Origin: DATJLY01 sp035518375
GTDB lineage: Bacteria; Pseudomonadota; Alphaproteobacteria; ATCC43930; CGMCC-115725
Length of the DNA stretch: 64,000 bases
Reading direction: 5' to 3'
Assembly: GCA_035518375.1 (NCBI GenBank)
Contig: DATIXQ010000117.1
Span: forward strand, 62,001-126,000
Under the pieces are notes generated by a model. It searched no databases. It was not told the DNA's origin and saw only the letters and a program-made list of their open reading frames with translations. Shown in pieces: positions 52,043 through 59,782 of the stretch. The translations under genes were made by a program, and so were the position numbers. Every line of letters begins with the position of its first letter. Position 1 is the stretch's first letter.

Positions 52043-52327
52043 TCAGGCGATGCGCGCGCGATTGGCCCCGCGATAGTCCTGAAGGCGCGTCACGCGCAGG
52101 CCCGGCAGCCCATGGCTGTCGACGAGGCGCTGCCACGACAGGAACTCTTCGACCGAAAGCGTATAGCGCTTGCAGGCGTCCTCGAGGCTGATGATGCCGG
52201 CGCGCACGGCCGCCACGACTTCGGCCTTGCGCCGGATGACCCAGCGCTTGGTATCGGTCGGCGGCAGACTCTCGAGGCTTGCGACGTTGCCGACTTCGAG
52301 AAGCCAATCGGTGCCGTCTGCACTCAT
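52043..52327 (-). CDS. sciP: CtrA inhibitor SciP (DUF1153)
   Basis: A 94-residue helix-turn-helix protein. The DUF1153 signature is seen in LPPTDTKRWVIRRKAEVVAA, then VRAGIISLEDACKRYTLSVE and GLPGLRVTRLQDYR. In Caulobacter SciP binds CtrA and blocks its activation of target promoters. ATG 52327 gives the usual size; a TTG at 52381 would add 18 unrelated residues. It lies between flgE and fliF, as in Caulobacter. A CtrA-like box is 73-87 bp upstream. Confidence 0.92.
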   Translation of the reverse strand: MSADGTDWLLEVGNVASLESLPPTDTKRWVIRRKAEVVAAVRAGIISLEDACKRYTLSVEEFLSWQRLVDSHGLPGLRVTRLQDYRGANRARIA

Positions 52328-52399
52328 GGTGGTTTGGCTTCGCTGACTCACTTGTGATCCCGGCTTCGCTCTGACCGCCAATCTTCTACGCGCGCCGGT

Positions 52400-52414
52400 T
52401 TAAAAAACGGCTAA
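52400..52414. promoter_or_regulatory. Candidate CtrA box, one mismatch, upstream of sciP
   Basis: TTAA-AAAACGG-CTAA on the plus strand, 7 of 8 fixed bases. It lies 73-87 bp before the sciP start. sciP of Caulobacter is itself CtrA-dependent, which makes the location meaningful, but a single-mismatch site is weak evidence alone. Confidence 0.45.
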
Positions 52415-52461
52415 GCGGCACGCGCGAAGATTTCCGGAGAAATTGCCGAAAATTCTAGCGG

Positions 52462-53760
52462 TTACCCGACCTGGATCGACAGAAGCGCTTGCGTCATCTG
52501 GTTCGCCGTGGTGAGCACTTTGGAGTTCGCCGAATAGGCGTTCTGAGTGATGATCAGCTGGCTGAACTCGCCGGCAATGTCGACTGTCGAGTTTTCGAGC
52601 GAGGAGGGATCGATCTGGCCAGCGGCGCCGGTGCCGGCCTCCTCGAGCAGTGGCAATCCGGAGTCTGCGCTTTCGAGATACGTGTTGCCCGAGGTCGGAG
52701 TGAGGCCGTCCGGGTCCTCGAACGTCGCGATCGGGACGATGGCGATGGCGCGCGTTTGGCCATTCGAGAAATTGGCGCTCACAAGACCGTTCGCACCAAT
52801 GCTGACACTCGAGAAGCTGCCGAATTGCACGCCGTCCTGGCTGATGTCCGATACGGTGAAGGCCGAGCCGAGTTGGCTCAATCCGCTGGTCGTGCCGTCG
52901 GCGCCGAGATTGAAGCTCACATCTTGTGGTGAGGTACCGCCGCTCGCGCTCGGATCCCACGCGATCTGTAGCGCATTCGCGGCATTGAAGGTCGTGCCCG
53001 CGGCGTTGAGCGTGCCGTCGCTATTGAATTTGACGGTGTCGTTGCCGCCGGCAATCGTCGCGGTGCTCGTACCGGCGTTGTTGAACGCGGCGGAAACGGT
53101 CCACGTGTTGGCGGCGCCGGACGGTGTAAAGGTAACGGTGAGATCGTGCTCGATCCCTTCGGTATCATAGACCGGAACGGTCATTGATTCAGGTGAAGTC
53201 GCGTTCGCCGGAAGGTTGGCGTTGAGCGTCACGTTCGCGGTCGGTGTGGCTGTCTCGGCGATGCCATTCACGTTGATCGTTTGCAGCCCGGCGAGCGTCG
53301 TGCCGCCCAACGTCGGCGCCGCGCCCGCGGCGATCGCTGCGCTTTGCGCGGGCGTGAGCACTTGGCCCTGGAGGTAGAGGCCGGCAGCGTTGACCAGGTC
53401 GCCGTTGGCGTCGACGGTGAAATTGCCGGCGCGCGTGAATGACGTCGTGCCGGTGCCGCTGACGCCGGCTGCATTGCTGTTGACGACGAAGAATCCGCCG
53501 CCGGAGATCGCGAGATCGGTGGGCGAGCTCTCGCTTTGGATCGAGCCCTGCTGCGCGGTGTTGTAGAGGGGCTTGCTGGTGACGCCGCCGGGCGAGTAGC
53601 TCGAGGCCGTGCTTTGCGTGACAAGCGTCGAGAAATCGGTGGTCGTGTCCTTGTAACCGATCGTATTGGAGTTGGCGATGTTGTCCGAAATGATGCCGAG
53701 CGCGTTGCTGTTGGCGTTGAGGCCCGAGACGGCGGCATACATGGCGCCAAGAATGCTCAT
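52462..53760 (-). CDS. flgE: Flagellar hook protein FlgE
   Basis: A 432-residue hook subunit exported by the flagellar apparatus. N-terminal rod/hook signature SGLNANSNALGIISDNIANS and NTIGYKDT. FlgE domain with FFVVNSNAAG and RAGNFTVDANGDLVN. The C-terminal NAYSANSKVLTTANQMTQAL packs with the N-terminus. Rich in Ser, Thr, Asn and Ala, with no cysteine, as for exported axial proteins. Last gene of fliK-flgD-flgE. Confidence 0.94.
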   Translation of the reverse strand: MSILGAMYAAVSGLNANSNALGIISDNIANSNTIGYKDTTTDFSTLVTQSTASSYSPGGVTSKPLYNTAQQGSIQSESSPTDLAISGGGFFVVNSNAAGVSGTGTTSFTRAGNFTVDANGDLVNAAGLYLQGQVLTPAQSAAIAAGAAPTLGGTTLAGLQTINVNGIAETATPTANVTLNANLPANATSPESMTVPVYDTEGIEHDLTVTFTPSGAANTWTVSAAFNNAGTSTATIAGGNDTVKFNSDGTLNAAGTTFNAANALQIAWDPSASGGTSPQDVSFNLGADGTTSGLSQLGSAFTVSDISQDGVQFGSFSSVSIGANGLVSANFSNGQTRAIAIVPIATFEDPDGLTPTSGNTYLESADSGLPLLEEAGTGAAGQIDPSSLENSTVDIAGEFSQLIITQNAYSANSKVLTTANQMTQALLSIQVG

Positions 53761-53787
53761 GGGACGATCTCCTAATCGATACTTCGC

Positions 53788-54525
53788 TTAGTTGCTGGAC
53801 GTGCTGGACGAAGCTTTGGGATTTACGGTCACGAGTTCGCTCATCGGCACGCTGATGCCATCGACGTCGAACGTGGCCGCGCCGTTGTTGACCGAGACGG
53901 AGCTGATCGTGCCGATCGAGTTCACGGTTGCCTGGATCGCGCTGTTGTTGGCCCCGGTCGCAATCACCTGCAATGTATAGGCGCCGTCGGGCATCTGCTG
54001 GCCGGCGTTGTTCTCGCCGTTCCAGGTGAAGCTCGAGGTGCCGGCGCTCGTCGAGCCGGTCGTGGTGTAGACCTGGTTGCCGTTGGCATCGGTAACGACG
54101 AGGGCCGTCTGTGTCGAGGCGGTCGGCAGCGTGTAGCTGTAGGTGGCGGAGCCGTCCTGTAGCGGCGCCGTCGCGCTGTTGTATTGGATCTGGTCGCCAA
54201 CGAGCGGCGTCGACGCGATCGTTTCGCCCGCGGTCTGGAGAGAGATGAGGGACTGCAGATTGTTGTTCGTGTTGATCTGCTGCTCGACCTGGCTGAATTC
54301 CACGAGCTGTTGCGTGAAGGTGTTGGTGTCCATCGGCGACAGCGGATCCTGGTTCTGGAGCTGCGTCGTCAGAAGCGTCAGGAATGTGTTGAAGTTCGAG
54401 GTGAAGTTCAGAACGTTGCTGCCGGTGCTGGTACCGGTCGTGCTGGCGCTACCGCTCGAATTGGTTTGGCTGGTGCCAAAGGTCGGAACGACGGGCGCTG
54501 TATTCTGTGTGGCGGCGACGGTCAT
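53788..54525 (-). CDS. flgD: Flagellar hook assembly scaffold FlgD
   Basis: A 245-residue hook cap. The N-terminal FlgD block is FNTFLTLLTTQLQNQDPLSP followed by MDTNTFTQQLVEFSQVEQQI. The Fn3/Tudor-like C-terminal region includes FTWNGENNAGQQMPDGAYTL. ATG 54525 is used because it begins just before the conserved region; the longer frame runs into fliK. Starts 4 bp after the fliK stop. Confidence 0.92.
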   Translation of the reverse strand: MTVAATQNTAPVVPTFGTSQTNSSGSASTTGTSTGSNVLNFTSNFNTFLTLLTTQLQNQDPLSPMDTNTFTQQLVEFSQVEQQINTNNNLQSLISLQTAGETIASTPLVGDQIQYNSATAPLQDGSATYSYTLPTASTQTALVVTDANGNQVYTTTGSTSAGTSSFTWNGENNAGQQMPDGAYTLQVIATGANNSAIQATVNSIGTISSVSVNNGAATFDVDGISVPMSELVTVNPKASSSTSSN

Positions 54526-54529
54526 GGGG

Positions 54530-55816
54530 TTAGACCTCGATGTCGAGAGTGCCGTCGTGACGGCGGTAAGAAGGTTGGGTGGACTGCCCTGTGGCCGGCG
54601 TCGCTGCGGAGTCGGCATAGCGCTGGCTCGTGTAGGCGGGGGCGGCCTGGTTCTGGGTGTAGGATTGCGGATCGCCGCCGCGCAGGTTGAAGCTAAGGCT
54701 GCCGCTGTCGGCCTTGAGGCCCGCGTCTCGCAACGCCTGTTGCAGACCTTGGGAATCCTGCTTCAGAAGATTGAGTGTGTCGGAGCGGTCGGCCGATATG
54801 ACGGCGCTGATATGCCCATCGTGTGATACGTCGAGCTTTACGGCGATCGCGCCGAGGCTCGCGGGCTTCAGCTGGATTTCGATGCGGTCGGTTCCGCTTT
54901 GTGCCGCCTGGCGCAGGCTCAGCGCGACCTGTTCGGCCGCTGGCAGCACGTGAACCGGGATCGTCGGCGTCGCCGCGACGGCGGCGTTCGTTGCCGCGGC
55001 CGTCGTCGCGGCCACGGGCTGGTGCACGGCCGCGCTCGGCGCCGCCAGGTTGGCTGAACTCGCGTCCGCGGGTGCCTGCGGCGCGACGGCTTGGCCTGCG
55101 ACGCTGTCGGATGCGTGGAGGCTTGCGTCGCCGTCGCTTGCGTCGTGCGCGTTGGCCGTGGCTGCGTTCGCCAGGGTCGCAAGCTTGGATTGATCGGTTG
55201 CCGGGTCCGCGGCGGCAGAACTGCCCTGAGAGGCCGCGGCATCGTCGGGCTGTGCCGAGTCGTCTTGCGTTGCGTCGTTCGCCTGCGAATTTCCGGCGTG
55301 ATGCCACAAGCCGGCAAGCACGGTGTTCGGTTGCGAAAGAAGGGTGGGAGCGCCGGCAACGACGCGCGCTTCGACCGCGGCCGCGGGCCCATTCTGCGTG
55401 CCTTGGCCGTTGCTGCCAGTCGAGCTGGTGCCGGTGGTGGACGCGGTCTGCGGCAACGCGGGTACGAGCGCCGCGGCAGGCGAAGGCTGGGTCGGCGTGG
55501 CCGCCGGCGGCTGCGCCTGTGTTGTGCTTGCCGTTGTCGATTGGGCCGCGGCCGGCGGGTTCGAGGCTGCCGGCTGTTGCGCAGTTGCGGCCGCGGCGCC
55601 GGCGAGGTTTGTATTCTGCGAATTGCCGTCGTCGCTGTTGTTCTTGGGATGGCTCGGCGTCGGCGTTGACGTCGGCGCGGCGCTGTCGTTCGCATGGAGC
55701 AGCGCCATGAATCCGCCGCCGAGGTATTGCGCGAAGTCGATCGGGCTCGGCGCAGGCTGAGGCGCGGTCTGCGGCGCGACGGCATTGGCGACAGGGGCAG
55801 CGACGTGCGGAGTCAT
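54530..55816 (-). CDS. fliK: Flagellar hook-length control protein FliK
   Basis: A 428-residue protein. The first 270 residues are Ala/Pro/Gln/Thr-rich and low in complexity, the export and ruler part. The C-terminal Flg_hook domain is EQVALSLRQAAQSGTDRIEI, QLKPASLGAIAVKLDV, and DTLNLLKQDSQGLQQALRDA. ATG 55816 is closest to the family start. The sigma-54 promoter predicts a transcript starting only a few bases upstream, so either the message is leaderless or the start is ATG 55708. Heads the fliK-flgD-flgE operon. Confidence 0.87.
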   Translation of the reverse strand: MTPHVAAPVANAVAPQTAPQPAPSPIDFAQYLGGGFMALLHANDSAAPTSTPTPSHPKNNSDDGNSQNTNLAGAAAATAQQPAASNPPAAAQSTTASTTQAQPPAATPTQPSPAAALVPALPQTASTTGTSSTGSNGQGTQNGPAAAVEARVVAGAPTLLSQPNTVLAGLWHHAGNSQANDATQDDSAQPDDAAASQGSSAAADPATDQSKLATLANAATANAHDASDGDASLHASDSVAGQAVAPQAPADASSANLAAPSAAVHQPVAATTAAATNAAVAATPTIPVHVLPAAEQVALSLRQAAQSGTDRIEIQLKPASLGAIAVKLDVSHDGHISAVISADRSDTLNLLKQDSQGLQQALRDAGLKADSGSLSFNLRGGDPQSYTQNQAAPAYTSQRYADSAATPATGQSTQPSYRRHDGTLDIEV

Positions 55817-55829
55817 GTCGCGGGTCACT

Positions 55830-55846
55830 CAGCAAACGCCATGCCA
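55830..55846 (-). promoter_or_regulatory. Sigma-54 promoter of fliK-flgD-flgE
   Basis: On the minus strand the sequence is TGGCATGGCGTTTGCT. GG (-24) and GC (-12) are separated by exactly 10 bases, and the element matches TGGCACG-N4-TTGC except for one base. The predicted start of transcription is near 55820. Confidence 0.75.
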
Positions 55847-55909
55847 CCCGCGCAGCAGGGTTAAGTCATTGAAAGCGCGTTGATCATCCCACCTGGGCCG
55901 ATGCTGCCG

Positions 55910-56025
55910 CGGCAAAGGGTGCCGACTCTGCGCCGGCAATCTTTGCCGCGAGGCCGCGCGGCGCAAAGCGACGACGGCGGCAAGCTTTGCCGGGTCGGGC
56001 AAATTGCGCCCGGCAAATCCTGCCG
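55910..56025. promoter_or_regulatory. Four CGGCA-N5-TGCCG inverted repeats shared by divergent late flagellar promoters
   Basis: Perfect copies at 55910-55924 (spacer AAGGG), 55934-55948 (ATCTT), 55978-55992 (AGCTT) and 56011-56025 (AATCC). A variant, CGGGC-N7-GCCCG, is at 55996-56012. They lie 65-180 bp upstream of the fliK sigma-54 promoter and 85-200 bp upstream of the flagellin one, suitable for an enhancer. They resemble the GC-rich imperfect palindromes (ftr) bound by FlbD in Caulobacter. No ORF is likely here. Confidence 0.75.
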
Positions 56026-56107
56026 CGGCGCCGCTAGACAGCGCGAGTGCTCAGAAATTTTTGCCGCATTTGCGCGGGTTTGCGCCTGTCTGCCCGGCAG
56101 TTTCGAC

Positions 56108-56124
56108 CCGGCATGGAGCTTGCT
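56108..56124 (+). promoter_or_regulatory. Sigma-54 promoter of the flagellin gene
   Basis: CCGGCATGGAGCTTGCT, with GG at 56110-56111 and GC at 56122-56123 separated by 10 bases. It shares GGCATGG with the fliK promoter. It predicts a start near 56135 and a 5' leader of about 48 nt before the flagellin ATG. Confidence 0.75.
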
Positions 56125-56182
56125 TCCCAAGGTCCTGGACCGCGAAGCGGCCCATTCGTCACACCGAGAAGGAAACTACCAC

Positions 56183-57043
56183 ATGTCGAATATCGTTCTT
56201 GGCGCTGCAACCCAGTCAAACTTGCTCGCGTTGCAGAACATCAATACCCAGTTGGGCACCACGCAGAACGCTCTCGCCACCGGCCTTTCGGTATCGAGCG
56301 CGGTCGACAACGCCGTCAAGTTCTTCCAGGCGCAGTCGCTCAACGATCGTGCGAACGACCTCTCCACCCGTAAGGATGCGATCGATCAGGGCATTTCCTC
56401 GGTCACCACCGCGACCCAGGGCATCCAGAACGCGATCACGATCCTGCAGCAGATGCAAGGTCTGGTGCAGTCGGCCTCGACCGACACGGCAGCGCAGCAG
56501 AAGGCCGCGCAAGCTCAGTTCGACACCCTCTCTGCGCAGTTGAACCAGCTGCTCAACGACACGAGCTACCAGGGCCTCAACCTGATCAACTCGTCGACCT
56601 CGAACCTGACGCTGCAGTTCAGCCAGAGCTCCACCTCGGTGCTCAAGGTTGCCGGTCAGAACCTCTTGATCAGCAAGTCGGTCACGGGTGCCTCGAAGGC
56701 GTCGCACCTCGCTACCGTCCTCGCTGGCGGCAAGAAGTTCACCTCGCTGAGCGCCGGCACGACGGTGTACACGCAGATCTACAACACGTTGAACAATGCC
56801 ATCGGTACCTTCCAAGGCGCCGCTCAGAACCTCGGTTCGAACGTGGCGTTCCTCAACACGCGCCTCTCTTTCACGGAGCAGTACATCAGCACGCTCCAGG
56901 GCGGTGCCAACTCTCTGACGGTCGCCGACGTGAACACGGAGAGCACCAACCTCGTCACCTTGCAGACGAGGCAACAGCTCGCCATTCAGTCGCTGTCGAT
57001 CGCCACGCAGTCGGAACAGGCGGTTCTGCGTCTCTTCCACTGA
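56183..57043 (+). CDS. Flagellin
   Basis: A 286-residue filament protein. The conserved N-terminal D0/D1 coiled-coil runs NLLALQNINTQLGTTQNALA and NDRANDLSTRKDAIDQGISS. The C-terminal D1/D0 has NTRLSFTEQYISTLQGGANS and ends QSEQAVLRLF. A short variable middle (about 140-195) means no large D2/D3 domains. AAGGA precedes the ATG by 9 bases. The long upstream frame is the enhancer region. A likely substrate of the glycosyltransferases downstream; Ser/Thr are frequent in the middle segment. Confidence 0.94.
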   Translation: MSNIVLGAATQSNLLALQNINTQLGTTQNALATGLSVSSAVDNAVKFFQAQSLNDRANDLSTRKDAIDQGISSVTTATQGIQNAITILQQMQGLVQSASTDTAAQQKAAQAQFDTLSAQLNQLLNDTSYQGLNLINSSTSNLTLQFSQSSTSVLKVAGQNLLISKSVTGASKASHLATVLAGGKKFTSLSAGTTVYTQIYNTLNNAIGTFQGAAQNLGSNVAFLNTRLSFTEQYISTLQGGANSLTVADVNTESTNLVTLQTRQQLAIQSLSIATQSEQAVLRLFH

Positions 57044-57058
57044 TTGGTAAGGGTATGG

Positions 57059-57080
57059 CGGGCGGCCGCAAGGCCGCCCG
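57059..57080 (+). terminator. Hairpin after flagellin
   Basis: A perfect 9-bp stem CGGGCGGCC / GGCCGCCCG with a GCAA loop, 15 bp after the flagellin stop. A long T-run is missing, so it may also protect the mRNA 3' end. Confidence 0.6.
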
Positions 57081-57089
57081 TTACCCGCG

Positions 57090-57104
57090 TTAAGCATGCG
57101 CTAA
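57090..57104. promoter_or_regulatory. Candidate CtrA box, one mismatch, upstream of flbT
   Basis: TTAA-GCATGCG-CTAA, with CC following as in extended CtrA half-sites (TAACC). It lies 49-63 bp before flbT, between the flagellin terminator and flbT. Confidence 0.45.
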
Positions 57105-57152
57105 CCGTATGCGGCTTATGAGAGCCGTACCACGAGACCGGGGAGCCGTAGA

Positions 57153-57575
57153 ATGCCGCTCACCATCAATCTTCGGCCCAAGGAACGCCTGATCGTCAAC
57201 GGCGTCGTCATCGAGAATTCGGGCCAATCCGCAAAATTGCTCGTCCACAACACCGCGGCCCTGCTGCGCGAGAAGGACATCCTCACCGAGGAGCAGGCAA
57301 CGACGCCGGCGCGGCGAATCTATTTCGCCATCCAGTGCGAATATCTTTTCCCCGGCAAGGAAACGGTGCTTTTACCCATAATTTATAAGTTTATTACAGA
57401 GTTCGCGGCCGCCGCGCCGAGCGCCAGTACGCTCGCGCAGCAGATTACGGAGTTCATCGAGAAGCGCGATTGGTATCACGCGCTCAAAACCGCCAAACAG
57501 CTCATAGCCCGAGAGCAGGAGATCCTTAATGAACCTTGCGGCCAAGCGGTATCAGAGGCTGCCGGAGTCGGGTAA
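57153..57575 (+). CDS. flbT: Flagellin expression regulator FlbT
   Basis: A 140-residue alphaproteobacterial protein that in Caulobacter binds flagellin mRNA and controls its stability or translation. Recognisable blocks are TINLRPKERLIVNGVVIENS, LREKDILTEEQATTPARRIY and HALKTAKQLIAREQEILN. GGGGAGCCGTAGA precedes the ATG. The last 47 bp overlap flaF in another frame. Confidence 0.92.
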   Translation: MPLTINLRPKERLIVNGVVIENSGQSAKLLVHNTAALLREKDILTEEQATTPARRIYFAIQCEYLFPGKETVLLPIIYKFITEFAAAAPSASTLAQQITEFIEKRDWYHALKTAKQLIAREQEILNEPCGQAVSEAAGVG

Positions 57576-57945
57576 TCCCGCTCGCACCGAGGCCTGGGCG
57601 CTTATCGAAATGGCCCGTGAGCTGCATCAGTCGAAAGAGGCATCGCTCGACGCGCGGCGCGCGGCGCTCCGCAAGAACTGGCGGCTGTGGACGATTTTCC
57701 AAGCGGGACTTCTCGATCCGGACTGCACGGTCCCGGCCGAAACGCGCAGCAACCTTCTCGGGCTTGCGAATTTCATCGACCGTCACACTGCCGCGCTCCT
57801 CGCGGACGGCGATCCGATCAAGATCGACGTGCTCGTCAAGATCAACCGGCAGATCAGCGAGGGTTTGCTCGACGGGCAGCGCGCCACTGCTCAACCCGGC
57901 CAGGCGCCGGCCGCGCCCCCCGCGGCGCTCGCCGAAAACATCTGA
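57529..57945 (+). CDS. flaF: Flagellar regulator FlaF
   Basis: A 138-residue protein that acts with FlbT as a flagellin-specific assembly factor in Caulobacter. Family segments: ARTEAWALIEMARELHQSKE, LRKNWRLWTIFQAGLLDPD and LLGLANFIDRHTAALL. The start at 57529 has AGGAGA 6 bases upstream and lies inside flbT. The C-terminal 20 residues are Ala/Pro-rich. The next gene begins 7 bp after the stop. Confidence 0.92.
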   Translation: MNLAAKRYQRLPESGNPARTEAWALIEMARELHQSKEASLDARRAALRKNWRLWTIFQAGLLDPDCTVPAETRSNLLGLANFIDRHTAALLADGDPIKIDVLVKINRQISEGLLDGQRATAQPGQAPAAPPAALAENI

Positions 57946-57952
57946 CGCGACC

Positions 57953-59782
57953 ATGGCGCCCTTGGGGGAGAGGGAAGGGAGCGCGCTCGACCCCTCGGTC
58001 GCCGCTGCGTCGGGCCGTCTTGCCGCCGGCGATGCCGCGGGTGCGCTCGCACTTCTTTCGCCACTTATCGCGGGCGACGCCCCATCGCTCGCCGCTCGGT
58101 TTCTCCTGGCGCATACCGCTTGGCAAATGGGGCGGCTCGACTGGGCGTTGGAGCTCGCCCGCGCTTGCCACGAAGCGGCGCCGATGGACAGTGCCGCGGC
58201 CGAGACGCTCGCCTCGCTCTATGCGCAATGCGGCGATCCCATAGAGAGCATCTATTTCGGCAAGCTTGCGATGGCGCTCGGCGACAGAGGCGAGCTCGCG
58301 CCGCTCATGCCGAAGAATTTTCCTCGGTTCGATGAGGCGTTTCACGCCATCGCGGAAAAGCCGCGGCTCGCGAAGGCGAAGAGCGAGCTTGCAGCCGGCA
58401 AGTTTGGCGATGCGCTCGAGAGTGCGCGCCAGCACGTCGCGATCGATGAGAGCGATGTGGCCGGGCGCGGCTTTTACGTGGCGCTCTTGCTGCGCGCGGG
58501 ACGCCCCTGCGATGCCGCCGCGGCGCTTGGTCAAATAGAGCACGAGGCACAGGAAAGTGCGCCGCTCGCGGCGCTTTACGCGCAAAGCTTGACGGCGGCA
58601 GGGGATGCGCCGGGCGCGCGCCATTGGCATGCGGTTGCGACAGAGCTGGCACCTGAGGATCCGGGTATTGCGGCGGCGCATGTTGCCGATGGAACTTGGA
58701 TCGAGGAAGCGCCGGCCCTCACGAAGCTCGCCGAGACGTGGGCCGCGAATCATTCCGCGCCGGCGCGGCCGCGCGCTTTGTCTGTGCCCAGCGGCCCGCT
58801 CGTCATAGCCTATCTCGTGCCCGCATTGCTCGATCGCGAGGATGCGGCGGCGATTGCGGCCGTCGCCAGCGCTCATCGCGGCTCTGCGAAGACGATCGCC
58901 TATGCCAGCGGCGCGCAGAGCTGGACCGAGAACGCGCCCCTGAGCGGCGCCTTCGATGTGTGGAAGGACGTGAACGAGCTCGACCCCGCCACGATCGCGC
59001 GTTATTTCCGTCACGACGGGGTCCACGCCATCATTGACGCGGCGGGATTTGCTTCGCCCGCGACGCTCGTCGCGCTGTCACACTGCACGACGGCACTGCG
59101 CGTGTCGTGGCTCGGCAACCCGGGCGCCATCGGCGCACCGATCTATGATGCTCGCATCACGGCGTACCATGCGGCCAGCGGCAATGAGTGGGGCATCGAC
59201 GGCGGTTATCCGCTTGCCGGCGTCCGGCACGACGTCGCGCGGGTCGATCGCGCGGTCCTTCAATTCGGGAGCGACGCGAGTTTGGCCCAGCTCGACGATG
59301 CTACCGTCTCGTGTTGGGGCGCACTTCTGCGGGCCGAGCCGGAAGGGCGGCTGCTTCTGCGCGCTCGCGACTATGGAGCCGCGACGATCGATCGGCTTGT
59401 CGCGCGCTTCGGCCGCGAGAATGCCGCGCGGATCGACCTCGTTGCGGCGGAGCGGTTCGAGGAATTTTATGCTCGTGTCGACGTGGCCCTAGCTCCACGC
59501 CGCGGCGCCTCTCCGCGCATGGCGGCCGAAGCGCTCGCATGCGGCGTACCGGTCGTGGCCTTCGCTGGCGAAAGCGCGGCGGAGCCTTATGGTTCATTTC
59601 TCGCGGGCGCGGGTGTGGCGTCAGACATGCTCGGGAAGGACGAAGCTGGCTATGTGAGCTGTGCCCTAACGCAAATACGGCGCCCGACGCTGGCCCGCGT
59701 GGCCGTGGATGCAGTCGATGCCGCGGCTTTTGCTACGGAGATCGAGGAGCGTGTTCGTCACACGCTGCGGCAGGCGGCATGA
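57953..59782 (+). CDS. TPR/GT41-like glycosyltransferase, probable flagellin glycosyltransferase (FlmG-like)
   Basis: A 609-residue protein. The N-terminal half (about 15-245) consists of TPR-like helical repeats. The C-terminal half looks like a GT41 (O-GlcNAc-transferase-type) domain: SWLGNPGAIGAPIYDARITA corresponds to the family acceptor-site loop, and PRMAAEALACGVPVVAFAGE to the nucleotide-sugar-binding loop. FlmG of Caulobacter has this TPR-GT layout and glycosylates flagellin. Its position right after flaF supports the same role. ATG 57953 keeps the frame clear of flaF. Confidence 0.75.
   Translation: MAPLGEREGSALDPSVAAASGRLAAGDAAGALALLSPLIAGDAPSLAARFLLAHTAWQMGRLDWALELARACHEAAPMDSAAAETLASLYAQCGDPIESIYFGKLAMALGDRGELAPLMPKNFPRFDEAFHAIAEKPRLAKAKSELAAGKFGDALESARQHVAIDESDVAGRGFYVALLLRAGRPCDAAAALGQIEHEAQESAPLAALYAQSLTAAGDAPGARHWHAVATELAPEDPGIAAAHVADGTWIEEAPALTKLAETWAANHSAPARPRALSVPSGPLVIAYLVPALLDREDAAAIAAVASAHRGSAKTIAYASGAQSWTENAPLSGAFDVWKDVNELDPATIARYFRHDGVHAIIDAAGFASPATLVALSHCTTALRVSWLGNPGAIGAPIYDARITAYHAASGNEWGIDGGYPLAGVRHDVARVDRAVLQFGSDASLAQLDDATVSCWGALLRAEPEGRLLLRARDYGAATIDRLVARFGRENAARIDLVAAERFEEFYARVDVALAPRRGASPRMAAEALACGVPVVAFAGESAAEPYGSFLAGAGVASDMLGKDEAGYVSCALTQIRRPTLARVAVDAVDAAAFATEIEERVRHTLRQAA

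Noticed and set aside
55910..56025. Possible CRISPR-like repeat array upstream of flagellin
   Set aside because: The repeats are 15-bp palindromes with unequal gaps of 9-29 bp, far too short for CRISPR repeats and spacers, and no cas genes are present. They fit regulatory sites.
55880..56182. N-terminal extension of the flagellin frame back to 55880
   Set aside because: The added sequence covers the repeats and the sigma-54 promoter; flagellins begin at the conserved MSNIVLGAA-type N-terminus, which has its own ribosome site.
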